DNA of 64,000 nucleotides from Tsuneonella deserti (lineage in GTDB: Bacteria > Pseudomonadota > Alphaproteobacteria > Sphingomonadales > Sphingomonadaceae): NCBI RefSeq assembly GCF_014644315.1, contig NZ_BMKL01000001.1, forward strand, positions 879,001 to 943,000, in the 5' to 3' direction. The position numbers and the translations under genes are program-made. The notes under the pieces were generated by a model, which ran no database searches, was not told the DNA's origin, and saw only the letters and a program-made list of their open reading frames with translations. Shown piece after piece: positions 63,231 through 64,000 of the stretch. The number at the start of each line of letters is the position of its first letter. The stretch's first letter is position 1.

Positions 63231-63815
63231 CTAACCCGCGCGCAGCTTTCGCAGCCCCTGGGTGACGGCGAGCGCGATGGCCGCCGCCGGGAAAAGCCAG
63301 ATCAGTCGGCCCCATCCGGTTAGCGGGTCCACCAGGTCGCGAAGGGCCCAGACGACGAAAGCCGACGCCAGTGGAAGGATAATGAAGTTTGGCCAGGGCG
63401 CCTGCCGCAGTTGTGCCCGGCTCCATTCGTCCGCGTCGATCGCGCTGGCGACGGGCGCGCGGACCGATAGCTCGCGCTCCGGGCGGGACTGGTTACGCAA
63501 GTCCGCGACTACGAAGGCCGCGATCAGCAGGACGACGGGAATTACGATCCCCAGGACGATAGCGGTCTCGCCAGGGGTGAAGGGCAACTGCGCCATCAGG
63601 GGTCCCGCTCCGCCGCCCAGTACAATTGTCGTCACGAGGAGCGCCAGGCGAGCGATGCGCGTCTCTCTCATGTACCGTTGGAGGAAATCGGCCACCTGTT
63701 CCTCCGTGACCGGGAAGGCCGGGCCACGCCCGAATCGGCGATAAACCAGCGTGCCGCCTTCGCTAGAGAACTGGCGCATGAAGTGGGATGCAATATCGCT
63801 GGAGTTGAATGGCAA
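63231..63815 (-). CDS. Small membrane protein, unknown function
   Basis: A 194-aa protein. The N-terminal soluble part (SDIASHFMRQFSSEGGTLVY; VTEEQVADFLQRYM) precedes four hydrophobic segments (LALLVTTIVLGGGAGPL; IVLGIVIPVVLLIAAFVVA; FIILPLASAFVVWALRDL; LIWLFPAAAIALAV). TTG start at 63813-63815 follows the fpr-like stop by 3 nt; ATG 63777-63779 is a shorter option. No known family. Confidence 0.6.
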   Translation of the reverse strand: MPFNSSDIASHFMRQFSSEGGTLVYRRFGRGPAFPVTEEQVADFLQRYMRETRIARLALLVTTIVLGGGAGPLMAQLPFTPGETAIVLGIVIPVVLLIAAFVVADLRNQSRPERELSVRAPVASAIDADEWSRAQLRQAPWPNFIILPLASAFVVWALRDLVDPLTGWGRLIWLFPAAAIALAVTQGLRKLRAG

Positions 63816-63818
63816 GGT

Positions 63819-64000
63819 TCAGCCCCGGGCTCGGATCATGCTCTCGATATCTACGAACTTCTCGCGCGGGGCGCCTTCGCGGGCGGCTTCCGCTTCGGCT
63901 TCCTCGATCCTCTTCCAGTCGCGGAAGGTGACGATGTCCAGTCCGCGCTTGGCGGCGAGCCGGTCGAATCCCGCCCTTCCTTCGCGCGACTTCGCTGGAA
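63819..64000 (-). CDS. FprA-like ferredoxin-NADP(+) reductase, C-terminal fragment (5' end outside window)
   Basis: The last about 60 codons are present, ending at TGA 63819-63821. The tail has GFDRLAAKRGLDIVTFRDWK followed by RIEEAEAEAAREGAPREKFV and DIESM. This matches the C-terminal part of adrenodoxin-reductase/FprA-type ferredoxin-NADP reductases, where a W-x-x-I-D/E helix and a 'PREK(F/L)V' strand end the protein. The rest of the gene lies outside the window. Confidence 0.6.
   Translation of the reverse strand, partial: PAKSREGRAGFDRLAAKRGLDIVTFRDWKRIEEAEAEAAREGAPREKFVDIESMIRARG

Noticed and set aside
1..64000. tRNA, rRNA and CRISPR arrays
   Set aside because: No cloverleaf with TTC-A-A arm, no rRNA segments and no regularly spaced direct repeats were seen on either strand.

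Overview
This window is chromosomal DNA from a high-G+C alphaproteobacterium, most likely a member of the Sphingomonadales (an Erythrobacter/Altererythrobacter-like organism). The grounds are the lptD-surA-pdxA-rsmA gene order, an HdaA-type AAA+ protein, a DUF2794 gene, many GTG/TTG starts, and dense packing with 4-8 nt overlaps. The genus is an inference that I cannot test here.

Core, left part (1-37784). The order is: the tail of a malate-synthase-like gene; the outer-membrane/ribosome operon lptD-surA-pdxA-rsmA (minus strand); pepA, holC, ndk and an NTF2-like gene; purM-purN, with purN carrying a fused YjbR/MmcQ domain; a membrane-anchored unknown, hdaA, cysE and DUF2794; an SDR, gph, glmU and a TrxB-like reductase; trmD-rplS with a clear terminator; a structured intergenic region before asd; a lipoprotein and a NahD-like isomerase; an emrAB pump; a GFA protein and an alpha/beta hydrolase; a secreted M2 (ACE-like) dipeptidase; an SDR and amn; the rpsF-rpsR-rplI operon with its terminator; DUF808; a MurC/Mpl-like ligase back to back with an LD-carboxypeptidase; then fabD-fabG and dnaN.

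Accessory island (about 37785 to about 60270). Directly after dnaN the base composition drops and a mobile region starts. It holds (a) a four-gene tyrosine-recombinase module of Tn554/GInt type; (b) a serine resolvase with a candidate res site, coupled by 4-nt overlaps to a coiled-coil protein and a RecD2-like helicase; (c) a 140-nt, five-helix structured element followed at once by a hairpin that covers the Shine-Dalgarno sequence of a two-gene operon of unknown function, i.e. riboswitch-like architecture; (d) a TetR-controlled YbhG-F-S-R-type ABC efflux operon with its own outer-membrane factor; (e) a 37-codon ORF with a strong RBS and a membrane protein; (f) an AvcD-like anti-phage dCTP/dCMP deaminase gene with an in-frame TAG 58 codons before the next stop, and a small divergent ORF upstream; (g) a 236-aa unknown paired with an XRE-ImmA/IrrE metalloprotease regulator and a palindromic operator.

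Core, right part (60271-64000). It contains an MDR-type zinc-free alcohol dehydrogenase/quinone reductase that appears to start at ATC, a D-aminoacylase-type amidohydrolase, a small membrane protein and the tail of an FprA-like ferredoxin-NADP reductase.

The most interesting material is in the island: the riboswitch-like element at 46706-46871, the interrupted deaminase, and the dnaN-proximal recombinase module. I found no rRNA, tRNA or CRISPR array.
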